Shown: positions 9,512 to 19,772, counted from the first letter of the stretch. The stretch: DNA of 64,000 nt from Pseudomonas cichorii (GCF_003700275.1 NZ_RBRE01000039.1:124001-188000), one strand, 5' to 3'. Numbers and translations are program-made. The notes: a model not told the origin generated them from the letters alone.

Positions 9512-10507
9512 TCACGCCTGAACTTCAACCCGGTTTTGCGCAGTGCCGGCATTCCAGGCGGCAATGTTGTCCAGAGTTGTCCGGGCAATCGCCCCCAGCG
9601 CTTCCTGGGTCAGAAAGGCCTGATGCGCGGTGATGATGACGTTGGGGAAGGTCAGCAGGCGCGCCAGCACATCGTCCTGCAAAGGCAGGTCCGAGCGGTC
9701 GGCGAAGAACAGCTGCGCTTCTTCTTCGTAGACATCCAGCCCCAGATAGCCCAGTCGCCCGCTCTTGAGCGCGTCGATCAGCGCCGGTGTTTCCACCAGT
9801 GCGCCGCGCCCGGTGTTGATCAGCATGGCGCCCGGTTGCAGGGTCGCCAGGGATTGCTCGTTGATCATGTGGCGGGTCTGTTCGGTGAGCGGGCAATGCA
9901 GGCTGATGATCTGTGCCTGTTCCAGCAGGGCCGGCAGGCTCAGGTATTCGGCGCCGAGTGCCAGGACTTGCGGATTTGGGTACGGATCGTAGGCCAGCAG
10001 CTTGCAACCGAAACCGGACATGATTTTGGCGAAGGTTGCGCCGATCTGCCCGGTACCGACCACGCCGACCGTCTTGCCGACCAGATCGAAGCCGGTCAGG
10101 CCATGCAGGCTGAAATCGCCTTCGCGGGTGCGGTTATAGGCACGATTCAGGTGCCGGTTGAGGGCCAGGATCAAGGCTACGGCGTGTTCGGCCACGGCAT
10201 GCGGCGAATAGGCCGGAACCCGCACCACGGTCATGCCCAGGCGCTCGGCAGCTGGCAGGTCGACATGGTTGTAACCCGCAGAGCGCAGGGCGATCAGCCT
10301 TGTACCGCCTGCGGCCAGACGCTCCAGCACCGGTGCGCTGAGGTCATCATTGATGAAGGCGCAGACCACCGGATAGTTATTGGCCAGCGTGGCGGTTTCA
10401 AGGGTCAGCCGGGCTGGCTGGAAATGCAGCTCCAGACCGCTTGGGGCCTTGGCAGCCAGGAAGCTTTCCTTGTCATAGGTCTGACTGCTGAAAATCAGGG
10501 TGCGCAT
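9512..10507 (-). CDS. ldhA: Fermentative D-lactate dehydrogenase
   Basis: 331 aa D-isomer-specific 2-hydroxyacid dehydrogenase. The Rossmann motif is VVGTGQIGATFAKIM; catalytic Arg in NTGRGALVETPAL, Glu in YEEEAQLFF and His in ITAHQAFLTQEAL are present. The tail and order (YNHVDLPAAERLGMTVVRVPAYSPHAVAEHAV) match pseudomonad LdhA, which reduces pyruvate to D-lactate. The usual neighbour gacS lies just upstream on the same strand, across a REP pair. Start ATG 10507; a longer frame reaches into the repeat and is not credible. Confidence 0.9.
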   Translation of the reverse strand: MRTLIFSSQTYDKESFLAAKAPSGLELHFQPARLTLETATLANNYPVVCAFINDDLSAPVLERLAAGGTRLIALRSAGYNHVDLPAAERLGMTVVRVPAYSPHAVAEHAVALILALNRHLNRAYNRTREGDFSLHGLTGFDLVGKTVGVVGTGQIGATFAKIMSGFGCKLLAYDPYPNPQVLALGAEYLSLPALLEQAQIISLHCPLTEQTRHMINEQSLATLQPGAMLINTGRGALVETPALIDALKSGRLGYLGLDVYEEEAQLFFADRSDLPLQDDVLARLLTFPNVIITAHQAFLTQEALGAIARTTLDNIAAWNAGTAQNRVEVQA

Positions 10508-10544
10508 GGTTGTGATTCTTCCTTGGGGGATTTTTGAAGCGGAC

Positions 10545-10606
10545 TTTTCGCGGATGAATCCCACAGGATCAATACAGCCTGTGGGAGCGGATTGATCCGC
10601 GAAAAA
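10545..10606. repeat. REP-type palindromic repeat between gacS and ldhA
   Basis: Long inverted pair: TTTTCGCGGATGAATC and CCACAGG on the left, CCTGTGG then GATTGATCCGCGAAAA on the right. Both arms carry the core seen at 28502 and 18328. Confidence 0.85.
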
Positions 10607-10615
10607 ATTACAGCC

Positions 10616-13369
10616 TCACGCCGTCACACGTGCCTCTACGGCGAGCCGGGTAATCGCCTTGTCCAGATCATCCAGTGCATCGCCCGCCTGAGGGGCGTCC
10701 TGCTTGAGCAGGGTTTCGGCCCGCTGACAGGCGGCGCGCAACTGTGGAACGCCGCAATAGCGAGTGGCACCATGCAGCCGATGGACGCGCTCGATAAGCC
10801 CCTGAATGTCTTCAGCGGCGCGGGCCAGACGGATGGCTTCGCGGTCGGCATCCAGCGACGCGAGGAGCATGGCCAGCATGTCGGTCGCCAGATCGGGTTT
10901 GCCGGCTGCCAGGCGCAGGCCTTCCTCGTGATCGAGCACCAGCGGGCCGGCACTGCCCTGCTGGATATCCGACGGGCGCTCCGGCAGCGGCGGGCGCAGT
11001 GCCAGCCCTGTCCATTTGAGCACCACTTGCGCCAGTTGCCGCTCGCTGATCGGCTTGGTCAGGTAATCGTCCATGCCGCTTTGCAGCAGCGAGCGTTTTT
11101 CATTGGCCATGGCGTGGGCGGTCAGGGCGACGATAGGCAGCGCGGTGCACTGGCGTTCCAGCTCCCAGAGGCGAATCGCTTCGGTGGCCTGACGTCCGTC
11201 CATGCCGGGCATCTGTACGTCCATCAGCACCAGATCGAAGGTTTCGGTCTGCACGCAATGCAGCGCCGCATAACCGCTGTCGACCGCGACCACCAGTGAG
11301 CCCATGTCTTCGAGCAGGGTCTGGACCAGCAACAGGTTGGCGGGGTTGTCGTCCACGCACAGCACTTTCGGTGGCCGGCTGGACAAGGGCTGAACGACGT
11401 CGGTGCGCACCACTTTCGGGGCAATCAGCTCCGACAGGGCTTTGTGCAGCTTGCGGGTGCAGGCGGGCTTGGCCTGCAACTGGTTGTAGACATCCGGTAC
11501 CGACAACTGGAACAGCGACTGTTCGGTGGTCGGGCACAACACCAATACCTTGCAGCCAAGATTCTCCAGATCCCATATGTGCTGGCGCAGCCGCTCTGGC
11601 GGAATCTCGTGGGCTGTGACGCCCAGCACCGCCAGATCGATCGCGGTCGGGGTCTGGTGTGCGGCCGTGACGCCGTTGAGCAGGTTTTCCAGATTATTGA
11701 AGATCAGCGTTTCAAGCCCGCAGTCTTCCAGTTGATGCTCCAGTGCCTGGCGGGCCAGTTCATGCTGTTCAAGCACTGCCGCCCGAACCCCGGCCAGCGG
11801 TTTGTGCGTCAGTTCATCGACTTCATCCCGGGCCTTGGGCAGGTTCAGGGTAATCCAGAATTCCGAGCCGATTCCCGGCGTGCTGTCCACGCCAATCTCG
11901 CCGCCCATCTGTTCGATAAGGCGCTTGGAAATCACCAGCCCAAGGCCGGTGCCGCCCGGTTGCCGGGACAATGAGTTGTCTGCCTGACTGAACGCCTGGA
12001 ACAGGGCGCGCACATCCTGGCTGGACAGGCCGATGCCGGTGTCCTGTACGCTGATGCGCAATTGCGCGTGTTCATCCGTTTCGTCTTCGAGCATGGCCCG
12101 GGCGACGATGGTGCCTTCGCGGGTGAACTTGATCGCGTTGCTGACCAGGTTGGTCAGAATCTGCTTGAGGCGCAGCGGGTCGCCGGACAGGGACAAGGGC
12201 GTGTCGCGGTACACCAGGCTGACCAGTTCAAGCTGCTTGGCATGGGCCGCAGGCGCCAGGATGGTCATGGTGTCCTGCAACAGGTCGCGCAGGTTGAACG
12301 GTACATTCTCCAGAACCAGCTTGCCCGCTTCGATTTTGGAAAAGTCGAGAATCTCGTTGATGATGCTCAGCAGGCTGTCGGCCGATTTCTCGATGGTGCT
12401 CATGTAATCGCGCTGGCGCGGGGTCAGCTCGCTTTTTTGCAGCAAGTGGGTAAAGCCCAGGATGCCATTGAGCGGCGTGCGGATTTCATGGCTCATGTTG
12501 GCCAGGAATTCGGATTTGATCCGGCTGGCTTCCAGTGCTTCCTTGCGGGCCAGATCCAGCTCGATGTTCTGGATCTCGATGGTTTCCAGGTTTTGCCTGA
12601 CGTCTTCGGTGGCCTGATCGACGCTGTGCTGCAATTCTTCCTGGGCGTTCTGCAGGCTCGCGGCCATGCGATTGATGCCCGACGCGAGCATGTCCAGCTC
12701 GACGCTGCCCAGCGGCGGCACGCGGGCTTCGAGGTTGCCATCCTTGAGTTGCGACACGGCCTGCTTGATCTGGCTCAGCGGCGCATTGATGGTGCGGCTC
12801 ATGCGCACGGCCAGAATGGCGGTGAGCGCCAGGCCGAAGGCGATCAGCAGCGTGCTGACGAACAGACTGCGATAGCCGCGCAGCAGGGTGCCGTTGTGGG
12901 AAATCTCCAGTTCGACCCAGCCCAGCAGGCGGTCGGCTTCAGCGGGAATGATTTCGCTGGTCAGGTGGCGTTGATGGCCAAATACGGGCAGCAGATAGCG
13001 GGTCGCATCGTTGGCCGTGCTGTTGAGCAACTGGGTGCTGTTCCCGATCGGCGACGGGGCAATCATGCTGGGACCGGCATGGGCCAGGGTATTGCGTTCG
13101 GGATCGAGAAAGGACACCGAGCGCACGTCGGCCTGCTCAAGGGTCTGCGAGGCGATGCGGCTCAGCAGTGTCCTGTCCTGGCGTCCCAGTGCGGGAGCGG
13201 ACAGCGGCGCCAGCTCCTGAGCGATCATTTCACCGCGTTGCAGCAGTTGCCCCTGCAATTCGTGCAACTGCATCAGGGTGAAGTAACTGCCCATCATCAG
13301 CGCGATCAGGCTGGCCGGCAAAATGGTCAGCAGCACGACACGGCCTTTTATACCCAGTTTGGTCAGCAC
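10616..13369 (-). CDS. gacS: Hybrid sensor kinase GacS (LemA)
   Basis: 917 aa tripartite kinase of the Gac/Rsm cascade, which through GacA and small RNAs controls secondary metabolism, exoenzymes, virulence and motility. Order: membrane segment at about 11-31, periplasmic sensor to about 165, second membrane segment at 168-190, HAMP, His kinase with MSHEIRTPL (His294), ATPase boxes (NLVSNAIKF, DTGIGL, GGTGLGL), receiver with LMDVQMPGMDG (Asp717) and C-terminal Hpt with VHRLHGATRYCG (His863). All three phosphorelay residues are intact, so the gene looks functional. Start is GTG with GGAG 7 bases upstream. Divergent from cysM, the usual neighbour. Confidence 0.97.
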   Translation of the reverse strand: MLTKLGIKGRVVLLTILPASLIALMMGSYFTLMQLHELQGQLLQRGEMIAQELAPLSAPALGRQDRTLLSRIASQTLEQADVRSVSFLDPERNTLAHAGPSMIAPSPIGNSTQLLNSTANDATRYLLPVFGHQRHLTSEIIPAEADRLLGWVELEISHNGTLLRGYRSLFVSTLLIAFGLALTAILAVRMSRTINAPLSQIKQAVSQLKDGNLEARVPPLGSVELDMLASGINRMAASLQNAQEELQHSVDQATEDVRQNLETIEIQNIELDLARKEALEASRIKSEFLANMSHEIRTPLNGILGFTHLLQKSELTPRQRDYMSTIEKSADSLLSIINEILDFSKIEAGKLVLENVPFNLRDLLQDTMTILAPAAHAKQLELVSLVYRDTPLSLSGDPLRLKQILTNLVSNAIKFTREGTIVARAMLEDETDEHAQLRISVQDTGIGLSSQDVRALFQAFSQADNSLSRQPGGTGLGLVISKRLIEQMGGEIGVDSTPGIGSEFWITLNLPKARDEVDELTHKPLAGVRAAVLEQHELARQALEHQLEDCGLETLIFNNLENLLNGVTAAHQTPTAIDLAVLGVTAHEIPPERLRQHIWDLENLGCKVLVLCPTTEQSLFQLSVPDVYNQLQAKPACTRKLHKALSELIAPKVVRTDVVQPLSSRPPKVLCVDDNPANLLLVQTLLEDMGSLVVAVDSGYAALHCVQTETFDLVLMDVQMPGMDGRQATEAIRLWELERQCTALPIVALTAHAMANEKRSLLQSGMDDYLTKPISERQLAQVVLKWTGLALRPPLPERPSDIQQGSAGPLVLDHEEGLRLAAGKPDLATDMLAMLLASLDADREAIRLARAAEDIQGLIERVHRLHGATRYCGVPQLRAACQRAETLLKQDAPQAGDALDDLDKAITRLAVEARVTA

Positions 13370-13638
13370 AGCATTTCTCCAGCCACTCAGATTCAGTCCG
13401 TCGATATCAAGCGTTGCTGCCCGATCGGTTCAAGGCAGCAGTTTAGTCATTTACTTCTATATAGGGGCATATTACATGCCCATATGTTTCTGAAGTTGCG
13501 GGAGGTCAAGGCTTGGGCAAACAAGAGTAAAAATCCGCCTTATTCCTTTTGGTGATAAGGAGCGCACTTTGCGTGATATGGGGTTTGGGCGTTTGCCGTT
13601 ATGATAGTCACCCCCGCAGTCTGGATCGCGAATACGCC
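13370..13638. promoter_or_regulatory. Divergent gacS/cysM promoter region with a palindrome
   Basis: This 269-base spacer is AT-richer than its flanks. It contains the dyad GGGCAT-N5-ATGCCC at 13465-13481, close to AT-rich sequence upstream of gacS, an inverted pair CCTTAT/ATAAGG at 13539-13560, and a TATGAT box near 13601 that could be the cysM -10. Which regulator uses the dyad is unknown. Confidence 0.5.
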
Positions 13639-14541
13639 ATGACCTTGCAGTATCAAACCATTGCCGATTGCGTCGGCAACACCCCGCTTGTGCGCCTGCA
13701 ACGCATCGCGGGCAATACCAGCAATACCCTCCTGCTCAAGCTCGAAGGTAACAACCCGGCTGGCTCGGTAAAAGACCGCCCGGCGCTGTCGATGATTACC
13801 CGCGCCGAATTGCGCGGCCAGATCCAGGCGGGTGACACACTGATCGAAGCGACGTCCGGCAATACCGGTATCGCCCTGGCCATGGCTGCGGCGATCAAGG
13901 GTTACCGGATGATCCTGATCATGCCGGACAACTCCAGTGCCGAGCGCAAGGCGGCGATGACCGCCTATGGCGCAGAGCTGATTCTGGTCAGCAAGGAGGA
14001 GGGCATGGAAGGCGCCCGAGACCTGGCTGAACGCATGCAGGCCGAAGGCCGTGGCAAGGTGCTCGATCAATTCGCCAACGGTGACAATCCCGAAGCGCAT
14101 TACACCAGCACCGGTCCGGAAATCTGGCAGCAGACCGGCGGCACCATTACCCATTTCGTCAGTTCCATGGGCACCACGGGGACCATCATGGGCACCTCGC
14201 GCTACCTCAAGGAGCAGAACCCGGACGTGCAGATCGTCGGTCTGCAACCGATGGAAGGCGCGGCGATTCCCGGGATCCGCCGCTGGCCGCATGAATACCT
14301 GCCGCGTATCTATCAGGCCGATCGTATTGATCGGATCATCGACATGGCTCAGCTTGAGGCCGAAGACACCATGCGTCGACTGGCCCGTGAAGAAGGCATC
14401 TTCTGTGGTGTCTCTTCCGGTGGCGCGGTTGCCGGCATGCTGCGTCTGTCCCGTGAAGTCGAAAATGCGGTCATGGTCGCTATCATCTGTGACCGGGGCG
14501 ACCGTTATCTGTCGACCGGCGTCTACGACGCGCCCAACTGA
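13639..14541 (+). CDS. cysM: Cysteine synthase B (O-acetylserine sulfhydrylase) CysM
   Basis: 300 aa PLP enzyme making cysteine from O-acetylserine and sulfide or thiosulfate. PLP lysine in [12 protein letters not shown] (Lys45), asparagine loop [12 protein letters not shown], phosphate-binding [13 protein letters not shown]. Start ATG 13639 ([16 protein letters not shown]) is the usual one; in-frame codons upstream are not conserved-looking. The stop overlaps rlmD by one base, so the two form an operon. Confidence 0.95.
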   Translation: MTLQYQTIADCVGNTPLVRLQRIAGNTSNTLLLKLEGNNPAGSVKDRPALSMITRAELRGQIQAGDTLIEATSGNTGIALAMAAAIKGYRMILIMPDNSSAERKAAMTAYGAELILVSKEEGMEGARDLAERMQAEGRGKVLDQFANGDNPEAHYTSTGPEIWQQTGGTITHFVSSMGTTGTIMGTSRYLKEQNPDVQIVGLQPMEGAAIPGIRRWPHEYLPRIYQADRIDRIIDMAQLEAEDTMRRLAREEGIFCGVSSGGAVAGMLRLSREVENAVMVAIICDRGDRYLSTGVYDAPN

Positions 14542-15896
14542 TGGCCAAGCAACCAAGAGGGCTACGCTTCCAACCCGCTGGAGGCGTCAAGGCCGCGCAG
14601 ATCCCTGCAGGCAAGAAACAGCGGCTGACGATCGAACGCCTGTCCAGCGACGGACGCGGCATCGCTTTTCTCGACGGCAAGACCTGGTTCGTGGCCGGCA
14701 GCCTGGCCGGTGAAGAGGTCGAGGCGCGGGTGCTCAATGCCCACGGCAAGATTGTCGAGGCGCGTACCGAGCGAGTGTTGCAGGCCAGTGCCATGCGCCG
14801 TTCGCCCGCCTGCGAGCATTTTGGCCGTTGTGGCGGCTGCAGTGTCCAGCATGTGCCCCACGACGAACAGCTTGCCCTGAAACAGCGCATGCTCGCCGAG
14901 CAGTTGCAGCGGGTCGCCAATGTCGAGCCGCAGGAATGGGCAGTTCCGCTTTTCGGTTCCGAACTGGCCTACCGCAGGCGCGCGCGCGTTGCCGTGCGCT
15001 GGGATTCAAAGGCCCGGCAACTGGCGGTGGGCTTCCGTGCGGCAGCCAGCCAGGACATCGTCAACATCAAGCATTGCCCGGTGCTGGTACAGGCCTTGCA
15101 ACCGATCATGACGCAGTTGCCCGAGCTATTGAAAAGCTTCAGTAAACCGCAGACGCTGGGTCACGTTGAGTTGTTCAGCGGTTCGTCGATTGCCGTGTTG
15201 CTGCGGCATGTCGCGCCTCTGGCCGATGCCGATCTGATTGCCTTGCAGGCGTTCTGTGACAGGCACGAGGCGCAACTCTGGCTGCACGGTGAAGGCGAGC
15301 CGCAACCGGCAGATCCGACCCGCAGCCTGGGCTATGATCTGGAACCCTGGAACCTGCAACTGGCCTGGCGGCCGGGAGATTTCATCCAGGTCAACGCGGC
15401 GGTGAATACCGCGATGATCGAGCAGGCCTTGCAGTGGCTGGCTCCGCAGAATGACGAGCGGGTGATGGACCTGTTCTGTGGCCTGGGCAACTTTGCCTTG
15501 CCGCTGGCAGGGATCGCCAAGCAAGTGGTTGCGGTCGAAGGGGTTGCGACCATGGTCGAGCGTGCCTCTGCCAATGCAATGAGTAATGATCTGCACAATG
15601 TAGAGTTTTTTCAGGCGGATCTTTCCCAGCCGCTGACGCAAGCAAACTGGGCCGCTGATGGATTTTCTGCGGTACTCTTGGACCCACCGCGCGACGGAGC
15701 TTTGGAAGTGGTGCGCCAGATTGGAAAGTCAGGCGCCAAACGGTTGGTTTATGTTTCATGCAACCCGGCAACTTTGGCTCGCGATACGGTCGAATTGGTC
15801 AATCAGGGCTACCGATTAAAACGTGCCGGAATTCTCGATATGTTTCCCCAGACGGCCCATGTCGAGGCGATGGCTTTATTTGAAGCGAGTAAGTGA
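14541..15896 (+). CDS. rlmD: 23S rRNA (uracil1939-C5)-methyltransferase RlmD
   Basis: 451 aa. N-terminal TRAM-like domain, then Fe-S cysteines [10 protein letters not shown], a SAM site in [15 protein letters not shown], and a catalytic Cys in [12 protein letters not shown]. Methylates U1939 of 23S rRNA. The N-terminal extension ([13 protein letters not shown]) is normal for pseudomonads. Coupled to cysM. Confidence 0.95.
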   Translation: MAKQPRGLRFQPAGGVKAAQIPAGKKQRLTIERLSSDGRGIAFLDGKTWFVAGSLAGEEVEARVLNAHGKIVEARTERVLQASAMRRSPACEHFGRCGGCSVQHVPHDEQLALKQRMLAEQLQRVANVEPQEWAVPLFGSELAYRRRARVAVRWDSKARQLAVGFRAAASQDIVNIKHCPVLVQALQPIMTQLPELLKSFSKPQTLGHVELFSGSSIAVLLRHVAPLADADLIALQAFCDRHEAQLWLHGEGEPQPADPTRSLGYDLEPWNLQLAWRPGDFIQVNAAVNTAMIEQALQWLAPQNDERVMDLFCGLGNFALPLAGIAKQVVAVEGVATMVERASANAMSNDLHNVEFFQADLSQPLTQANWAADGFSAVLLDPPRDGALEVVRQIGKSGAKRLVYVSCNPATLARDTVELVNQGYRLKRAGILDMFPQTAHVEAMALFEASK

Positions 15897-15957
15897 GCAG
15901 CGGTTCATTGGATCGAGTCAGCTGCTGACAGGGAATCTCGTTTAATCCGACTGGCCC

Positions 15958-15997
15958 GCGAATGCCGGTCCTTGCTTGCCCGGCAAGTGGCATTCGC
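15958..15997 (+). promoter_or_regulatory. Stem-loop in the relA upstream region
   Basis: Nested inverted repeats: GCGAATGCC (15958-15966) pairs with GGCATTCGC (15989-15997) and, inside, CTTGC pairs with GCAAG. No T run follows, so it is not a standard terminator. It lies 56 bases before the relA start, so it could be a leader structure or an end-of-transcript hairpin for rlmD. Confidence 0.5.
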
Positions 15998-16053
15998 TTA
16001 GAAGGCTGGCGACTGATGGCGCTATTCATCGCGCCTTAGGGAAGGTAAGCAGC

Positions 16054-18294
16054 ATGGTACAGGTGAGAGCGCACCAGCCGATAAACACAGACGGCAGTAT
16101 CAACCTCGACGCATGGCTCGACCATATTGTCAGCGTCGATCTGGTCCTTGACCGGGAGGCCATGAAAGCGGCCTGCGAATTTGCCCGGCAAGCCGAGCAG
16201 AAGGACAAGGCTTTAAAGAATCACTGGGCAGACGGTACTTCCAGTTTCCAGACCGGTCTGGAAATCGCGGAAATCCTGGCTGACCTCAAGCTCGATCAGG
16301 ACTCGCTGATTGCAGCGGTCATTTACCGGGGCGTGCGCGAAGGCGTGATTCCCTTGCAGGATGTCGAACTGCACTTTGGGCCGACGGTCGCCAAGCTGAT
16401 CGATGGCGTGCTGCGCATGGCGGCGATCAGTGCCAGCCTCAGCCCGCGCCAGTCTCTGGTGTTGGGCAGTCAGGCGCAGGTGGAAAACCTGCGCAAGATG
16501 CTGGTGGCGATGGTCGATGACGTGCGCGTGGCGCTGATCAAGCTGGCCGAACGTACCTGCGCGATTCGTGCGGTCAAGAATGCCGACGACGAAAAGCGCA
16601 ACCGTGTGGCCCGCGAAGTCTTCGATATCTATGCCCCGCTGGCGCATCGCCTGGGTATCGGTCATATCAAGTGGGAGCTGGAAGACCTGTCTTTCCGCTA
16701 CCTGGAGCCTGACCAATACAAACAGATCGCCAAGCTGTTGCACGAGCGGCGCCTGGATCGCGAGCGCTTCATCAGCGATGTTATGTCGCAACTGGAAAAC
16801 GAGCTGCTGGCTACCGGCGTCAAGGCCGATATCAGCGGCCGTGCCAAGCACATCTACTCCATCTGGCGCAAAATGCAGCGCAAGGGTCTGGCGTTCAGCC
16901 AGATCTACGACGTGCGTGCGGTGCGGGTGCTGGTTCCGGAAATGCGCGACTGCTATACCGCGCTGGGGATCGTGCATACCTTGTGGCGGCACATTCCCAA
17001 GGAGTTCGACGACTACATCGCCAACCCCAAGGAAAACGGTTATCGCTCGCTGCACACTGCCGTTATCGGGCCGGAAGGCAAGGTACTGGAAGTGCAGATC
17101 CGCACCCATTCGATGCACGAGGAAGCCGAGCTGGGTGTTTGCGCACACTGGCGCTACAAGGGCACCGACGTCAAATCCGGCTCCAATCACTACGAAGAGA
17201 AAATCTCCTGGCTGCGTCAGGTGCTCGAGTGGCATGAAGAGCTGGGCGACATCGGTGGTCTGGCGGAGCAGCTGCGGGTCGATATCGAGCCGGATCGTGT
17301 CTACGTCTTTACCCCGGACGGTCACGCTATCGACTTGCCCAAGGGCTCGACGCCACTGGACTTCGCTTATCGGGTACACACCGAAATCGGCCACAACTGC
17401 CGTGGCGCGAAGATCAATGGCCGGATCGTGCCGCTCAACTACAGCCTGCAGACCGGTGAGCAGGTCGAGATCATCACCAGCAAGCACGGCACCCCAAGCC
17501 GCGACTGGCTGAACTCGAACCTGGGCTACATCACCACTTCCAGGGCGCGGGCCAAGATTGTCCACTGGTTCAAGTTGCAGGCCCGGGACCAGAACGTTGC
17601 GGCGGGCAAAACCTTGTTCGAGCGCGAGCTGGCCCGTCTGGCCTTGTCGCTGGTCGATTTTGAAAAACTCGCGGAAAAGGCCAACCACAAGACCGCCGAA
17701 GACATGTTCGCGGCGCTTGGCGCGGGCGACCTGCGTCTGGCGCAACTGGTCAATCTGGCCCAGCAGCAGGTCGAGCCGGAGCGTATCAACGATGTCGAAC
17801 TGATTCCCCGCAAGGCCACCGGTTACAAGCCGGGCAAGCGCGGCGATATCCAGATCCAGGGCGTCGGCAACCTGATGACGCAAATGGCTGGCTGCTGCCA
17901 GCCGCTGCCTGGCGATGCGATTGTCGGTTATATCACCCAGGGCCGCGGCGTGAGCATTCACCGTCAGGATTGCGCCTCGGTGCTGCAACTGGGCGGCCGC
18001 GAACCCGAGCGGATCATCCAGGTCAGCTGGGGGCCGGTGCCGGTACTCACCTATCCGGTGGACATCATCATCCGCGCCTACGACCGCTCCGGTCTGCTGC
18101 GTGATGTCACCCAGGTCCTGCTCAACGAGCGGATCAACGTTCTGGCGGTCAACACCCGCTCGAACAAGGAAGACAACACCGCGTTGATGTCGCTGACCAT
18201 CGAGATTCCGGGTCTGGATGCGCTGGGGCGGCTGCTGGGAAGAATTGCCCAGTTGCCGAACATCATCGAGACGCGGCGCAACAGAACGCCCTGA
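16054..18294 (+). CDS. relA: (p)ppGpp synthetase RelA
   Basis: 746 aa, ribosome-associated synthetase of the stringent-response alarmone. Order: degenerate hydrolase domain in which the catalytic HD is replaced (VIYRGVREG), synthetase domain (KENGYRSLHTAVIGPEGKVLEVQIRT region), TGS domain beginning at VYVFTPDGHAIDLP, zinc-finger/ridge region with the Cys pair GCCQPLPGD, and a C-terminal ACT domain. Loss of the HD motif marks it as RelA rather than bifunctional SpoT. ATG 16054 (MVQVRAHQP) has GAAGG upstream; a GTG further up would add an unconserved stretch. Confidence 0.96.
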   Translation: MVQVRAHQPINTDGSINLDAWLDHIVSVDLVLDREAMKAACEFARQAEQKDKALKNHWADGTSSFQTGLEIAEILADLKLDQDSLIAAVIYRGVREGVIPLQDVELHFGPTVAKLIDGVLRMAAISASLSPRQSLVLGSQAQVENLRKMLVAMVDDVRVALIKLAERTCAIRAVKNADDEKRNRVAREVFDIYAPLAHRLGIGHIKWELEDLSFRYLEPDQYKQIAKLLHERRLDRERFISDVMSQLENELLATGVKADISGRAKHIYSIWRKMQRKGLAFSQIYDVRAVRVLVPEMRDCYTALGIVHTLWRHIPKEFDDYIANPKENGYRSLHTAVIGPEGKVLEVQIRTHSMHEEAELGVCAHWRYKGTDVKSGSNHYEEKISWLRQVLEWHEELGDIGGLAEQLRVDIEPDRVYVFTPDGHAIDLPKGSTPLDFAYRVHTEIGHNCRGAKINGRIVPLNYSLQTGEQVEIITSKHGTPSRDWLNSNLGYITTSRARAKIVHWFKLQARDQNVAAGKTLFERELARLALSLVDFEKLAEKANHKTAEDMFAALGAGDLRLAQLVNLAQQQVEPERINDVELIPRKATGYKPGKRGDIQIQGVGNLMTQMAGCCQPLPGDAIVGYITQGRGVSIHRQDCASVLQLGGREPERIIQVSWGPVPVLTYPVDIIIRAYDRSGLLRDVTQVLLNERINVLAVNTRSNKEDNTALMSLTIEIPGLDALGRLLGRIAQLPNIIETRRNRTP

Positions 18295-18301
18295 TAATGT
18301 C

Positions 18302-18348
18302 TTCGCGAATGAATTCGCTCCTGCCGCAGGAGCGGATTTAGCCGCGAA
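18302..18348. repeat. REP-type palindromic repeat
   Basis: TTCGCGAATGAATTCGCTCCTG, three bases, then CAGGAGCGG and GCCGCGAA: an inverted pair between relA and mazG, 20 bases before the mazG start. Confidence 0.82.
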
Positions 18349-18368
18349 GGCTCCAGACTGGATCACCC

Positions 18369-19202
18369 ATGTATTCAATCAACGATCTGCTCAATCTCAT
18401 GGCCCGGCTGCGTGATCCGCAGTACGGGTGTCCGTGGGATCTGCAGCAGACTTACGCCAGTATCGTGCCGCATACGCTGGAAGAGGCCTACGAAGTGGCG
18501 GATGCCATCGAGCATGGCGATTTCGAGCATCTTCCCGGCGAGTTGGGTGACTTGCTGTTTCAGGTGGTCTTCTACGCCCAGTTGGCGAAGGAAGAGGGCC
18601 GTTTCGAGTTCGACGGGGTTGTGGACGGTATCGTCCGCAAACTGTTGCGTCGTCATCCCCATGTGTTCCCGACCGGCGAGCTGTATGCGCCGCTGGAGAC
18701 GCCGCGCCTGAGCGACGAGCAGGTCAACCGGCGCTGGGAGGAGATCAAGGCTCAGGAGCGCGCCGAGAAGTCTGGAGCGCCCGAGCAGCTTTCCTTGCTC
18801 GACGATGTGCCCACGGCGCTGCCTGCCTTGTCACGGGCGAGCAAGCTGCAAAAGCGCGCCGCGCAGGTCGGTTTCGACTGGCCCGCGGCCTTGCCGGTGG
18901 TCGACAAGGTTCGTGAAGAGCTGGATGAAGTGCTCGAAGCCATGGCCGAAAACGATGCCGAAGGCATGGCCGAGGAAATCGGCGATTTGCTGTTCGTGGT
19001 CGTCAATCTGGCACGGCATCTTAAAGTTGACCCGGAAACTGCGCTACGCTCGGCCAATGGCAAGTTCGACCGGCGCTTCCGATTTATTGAACAGGCATTG
19101 CGCCAGACCGGGCGTCCCATCGAAGATTGCACTCTCGAAGAAATGGACGCTCTGTGGGGCGAAGCCAAACGTCAGGAAAAGAACGCGCCCAGCTGTGGCT
19201 GA
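18369..19202 (+). CDS. mazG: Nucleoside triphosphate pyrophosphohydrolase MazG
   Basis: 277 aa with two tandem MazG domains, each having the metal-binding pattern (EEAYEVADAIEHGDFEHLPGELGD and REELDEVLEAMAEND..EEIGDLLF). Hydrolyses NTPs and dNTPs to the monophosphate and has been reported to lower ppGpp levels, which fits its place after relA. The last 40 residues (APSCG end) are ordinary for the genus. Confidence 0.93.
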   Translation: MYSINDLLNLMARLRDPQYGCPWDLQQTYASIVPHTLEEAYEVADAIEHGDFEHLPGELGDLLFQVVFYAQLAKEEGRFEFDGVVDGIVRKLLRRHPHVFPTGELYAPLETPRLSDEQVNRRWEEIKAQERAEKSGAPEQLSLLDDVPTALPALSRASKLQKRAAQVGFDWPAALPVVDKVREELDEVLEAMAENDAEGMAEEIGDLLFVVVNLARHLKVDPETALRSANGKFDRRFRFIEQALRQTGRPIEDCTLEEMDALWGEAKRQEKNAPSCG

Positions 19203-19232
19203 GCGTGTGGTATCTGCATAAGCGAGTAGACA

Positions 19233-19772
19233 ATGAGCCTTTCCCTTCGCGACCAGTTGCTCAAGGCAGGTCTGGTCAACCAAAAGCAGGCCAAGCAGGT
19301 CGGCAAAGACAAGCAGAAAGAACAGCGTCTGGCGCACAAGGGCCAGATCCAGATCGACGACTCGCAAAAACGTGCGGCCCAGGACGCCATGGCCGAAAAG
19401 GCCAAGCGCGATCAGGAGCTCAATCGTCAGCAGCAGGAGAAGGTCGAGGCCAAGGCCCGCACCGCGCAGATCAAGCAACTGATCGAAGTCTCGCGCCTGC
19501 CCAAGCTGACCACCGAGGACTACTACAACTTCGTCGATGACAAGAAGGTCAAGCGCATCTCGGTCAACGCCCTGGTGCGTAACAAGCTGAGCAGTGGTTC
19601 GCTGGCCATCGTGCATCATGGCGGCGGTTACGAGATCATCCCGCGTGAAGCAGCCCTGAAGATCCAGGAGCGTGATCCGCGCCGTATCGTATTGCTCAAC
19701 ACCCCGACCGAAGCGCCGGATGCCGATGATCCGTATGCGGCCTATCAGGTGCCTGACGACCTGATGTGGTAA
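19233..19772 (+). CDS. DUF2058 protein
   Basis: 179 aa. N-terminal SLSLRDQLLKAGLVNQKQAKQ, then a highly charged helical middle (about residues 20-85, probable coiled coil), then a compact C-terminal part with YYNFVDDKKVKRISV and GGGYEIIPREAALKI. Matches the YaiL/DUF2058 family, which may bind nucleic acid or ribosomes but has no established function. Follows mazG closely and ends at a strong terminator. Confidence 0.87.
   Translation: MSLSLRDQLLKAGLVNQKQAKQVGKDKQKEQRLAHKGQIQIDDSQKRAAQDAMAEKAKRDQELNRQQQEKVEAKARTAQIKQLIEVSRLPKLTTEDYYNFVDDKKVKRISVNALVRNKLSSGSLAIVHHGGGYEIIPREAALKIQERDPRRIVLLNTPTEAPDADDPYAAYQVPDDLMW

Noticed and set aside
16213..18378. 721-codon minus-strand frame opposite relA
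   Set aside because: Antisense shadow of relA; the strand's codon pattern follows the relA frame.
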